Origin: Alistipes sp.
Lineage (GTDB): Bacteria; Bacteroidota; Bacteroidia; Bacteroidales; Rikenellaceae
Length of the DNA: 6,400 bases
NCBI GenBank assembly: GCA_017391185.1
Contig: JAFOZN010000263.1
Location: 1 to 6,400, forward strand
Reading direction: 5' to 3'
The notes under the pieces are model-generated. The model was not told the DNA's origin, searched no databases, and saw only the letters and a program-made list of their open reading frames with translations. Of this stretch, positions 5,843 to 6,400 are shown in pieces; within the stretch, counting starts at the first letter, position 1, and each line of letters starts with the position of its first letter. The position numbers were made by a program, and so were the translations under genes.

Positions 5843-6400
5843 TTATGCCTTAGGCTCTGTATCTGTCACCTCGCGATCCAACTCGCTCACAACATCGTTG
5901 TATGGCTCAGTATGATCATCCTTGACAACCTCGTATATCACCTCACGCTCTGGGTCCGATGTACCTGCAGGGTCTGCTGCCTGTTCGTAGCTTCGGCGCA
6001 ACTCGCGAGCCTCGTAATCCTCCGTCTCGCTCTCGTTGCTATCTACCTCAGTCTGCTCGTCTGACGATGCCTCAGACTCCTCTTCGATCTCAGAAGGCTC
6101 ATCTGTGTCAGAATCCTGATTATCCTGCTCCGCAGTGTTCTCCTCAGCCTCTTGCGACTTCTGCTGCTCTGCTTTCTCGGCATCCTCCTTCGCCTTGCGG
6201 GCCTTCTCAGCCTCCATCTTAGCCTGATATGCGGCTTCCTCCTTAGCTCGGCGAGCCTCGATCTTGGCTGCTATGCCGATACCGTACTCATAGAGTGCGT
6301 AGCAAGGGATGAAGATCAAAACCTGACTTACAACATCTGGTGGAGTAATAATCGCAGCGAAGATAAGCAGTGCTGCCACCGCTACTCTGCGGTATTGGCG
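5843..6400 (-). CDS. tatC: Sec-independent translocase subunit TatC, C-terminal part with a long acidic tail
   Basis: TatC is the integral-membrane receptor for twin-arginine signal peptides. The frame is open to the window edge, so the N-terminal part lies outside; 185 residues are visible. The first ones, RQYRRVAVAALLIFAAIITP followed by PDVVSQ, are the classic TatC segment spanning the fifth and sixth transmembrane helices. The ITPPD and SQ residues are characteristic. The membrane part ends near visible residue 45. About 138 further residues follow, far more than the short tail of most TatC proteins: an Ala/Lys/Glu coiled-coil-like stretch (about 48-88), a very acidic Glu/Asp/Ser stretch (about 89-130), and a mixed C-terminal piece containing EREVIYEVVKDD (151-162). 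The tail should be cytoplasmic. An internal GTG at 6379 is not the start, because homology continues upstream of it. The sugar isomerase gene follows after 19 bp. Confidence 0.93.
   Translation of the reverse strand, partial: RQYRRVAVAALLIFAAIITPPDVVSQVLIFIPCYALYEYGIGIAAKIEARRAKEEAAYQAKMEAEKARKAKEDAEKAEQQKSQEAEENTAEQDNQDSDTDEPSEIEEESEASSDEQTEVDSNESETEDYEARELRRSYEQAADPAGTSDPEREVIYEVVKDDHTEPYNDVVSELDREVTDTEPKA

Noticed and set aside
6377..6379. GTG as the start of a 178-residue protein
   Set aside because: The frame stays open to the window edge and the upstream residues RQYRRVA fit TatC, so GTG is an internal valine codon.
1..6400. New multi-gene defence, mobile or CRISPR-type system
   Set aside because: All confident genes belong to known families. 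There are no spaced repeats, integrases, transposases, toxin-antitoxin pairs or nucleases visible on either strand.

Overview
The window looks like chromosomal DNA of a gut-type Bacteroidales bacterium. A Rikenellaceae/Alistipes-like source is a guess from gene content only. The evidence is a TonB-dependent outer-membrane receptor, a DUF1080 lipoprotein beside a Gfo/Idh/MocA oxidoreductase, a TIM-barrel sugar isomerase/epimerase, start codons without strong Shine-Dalgarno sequences, and moderate GC content. I see no rRNA, tRNA, CRISPR array, insertion sequence or phage gene.

Layout. (1) Positions 1-1944, plus strand: the C-terminal part of a TonB-dependent receptor, entered at the end of its plug domain. 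It ends at a textbook intrinsic terminator with a UUCG tetraloop (about 1970-1997). (2) Positions 1998-2234: a gene-poor spacer between convergent transcription units, followed by a minus-strand terminator (2235-2269). (3) Positions 2292-4593, minus strand: a two-gene unit. The upstream gene is a signal-peptide-bearing Gfo/Idh/MocA oxidoreductase. The downstream gene is a DUF1080 (3-keto-disaccharide hydrolase) lipoprotein 52 bp away. (4) Positions 4594-4806: an AT-rich spacer that should hold the promoter of that unit. (5) Positions 4807-6400, minus strand: the C-terminal end of TatC, followed after 19 bp by a TIM-barrel sugar phosphate isomerase/epimerase-like protein.

How it may work together. 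DUF1080 hydrolases and Gfo/Idh/MocA oxidoreductases are known partners in Bacteroidota pathways that oxidise the C3 hydroxyl of a glycoside and then break the glycosidic bond of the 3-keto intermediate. TIM-barrel isomerase/epimerase proteins often accompany them. Here the hydrolase is a predicted lipoprotein and the oxidoreductase has an export-type N-terminus, so the chemistry probably happens in the periplasm. The neighbouring TatC would be a natural exporter for a cofactor-binding oxidoreductase, but its signal reads SRADFLK, without the second arginine of the twin-arginine motif.

The most unusual points are that imperfect Tat signal, a long acidic tail on TatC, an N-terminal extension and an acidic insert in the isomerase, a Gly/Met/Pro tandem repeat in the receptor barrel, and a sharp difference in codon use between the two minus-strand units. 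I do not see a clearly new multi-gene system.
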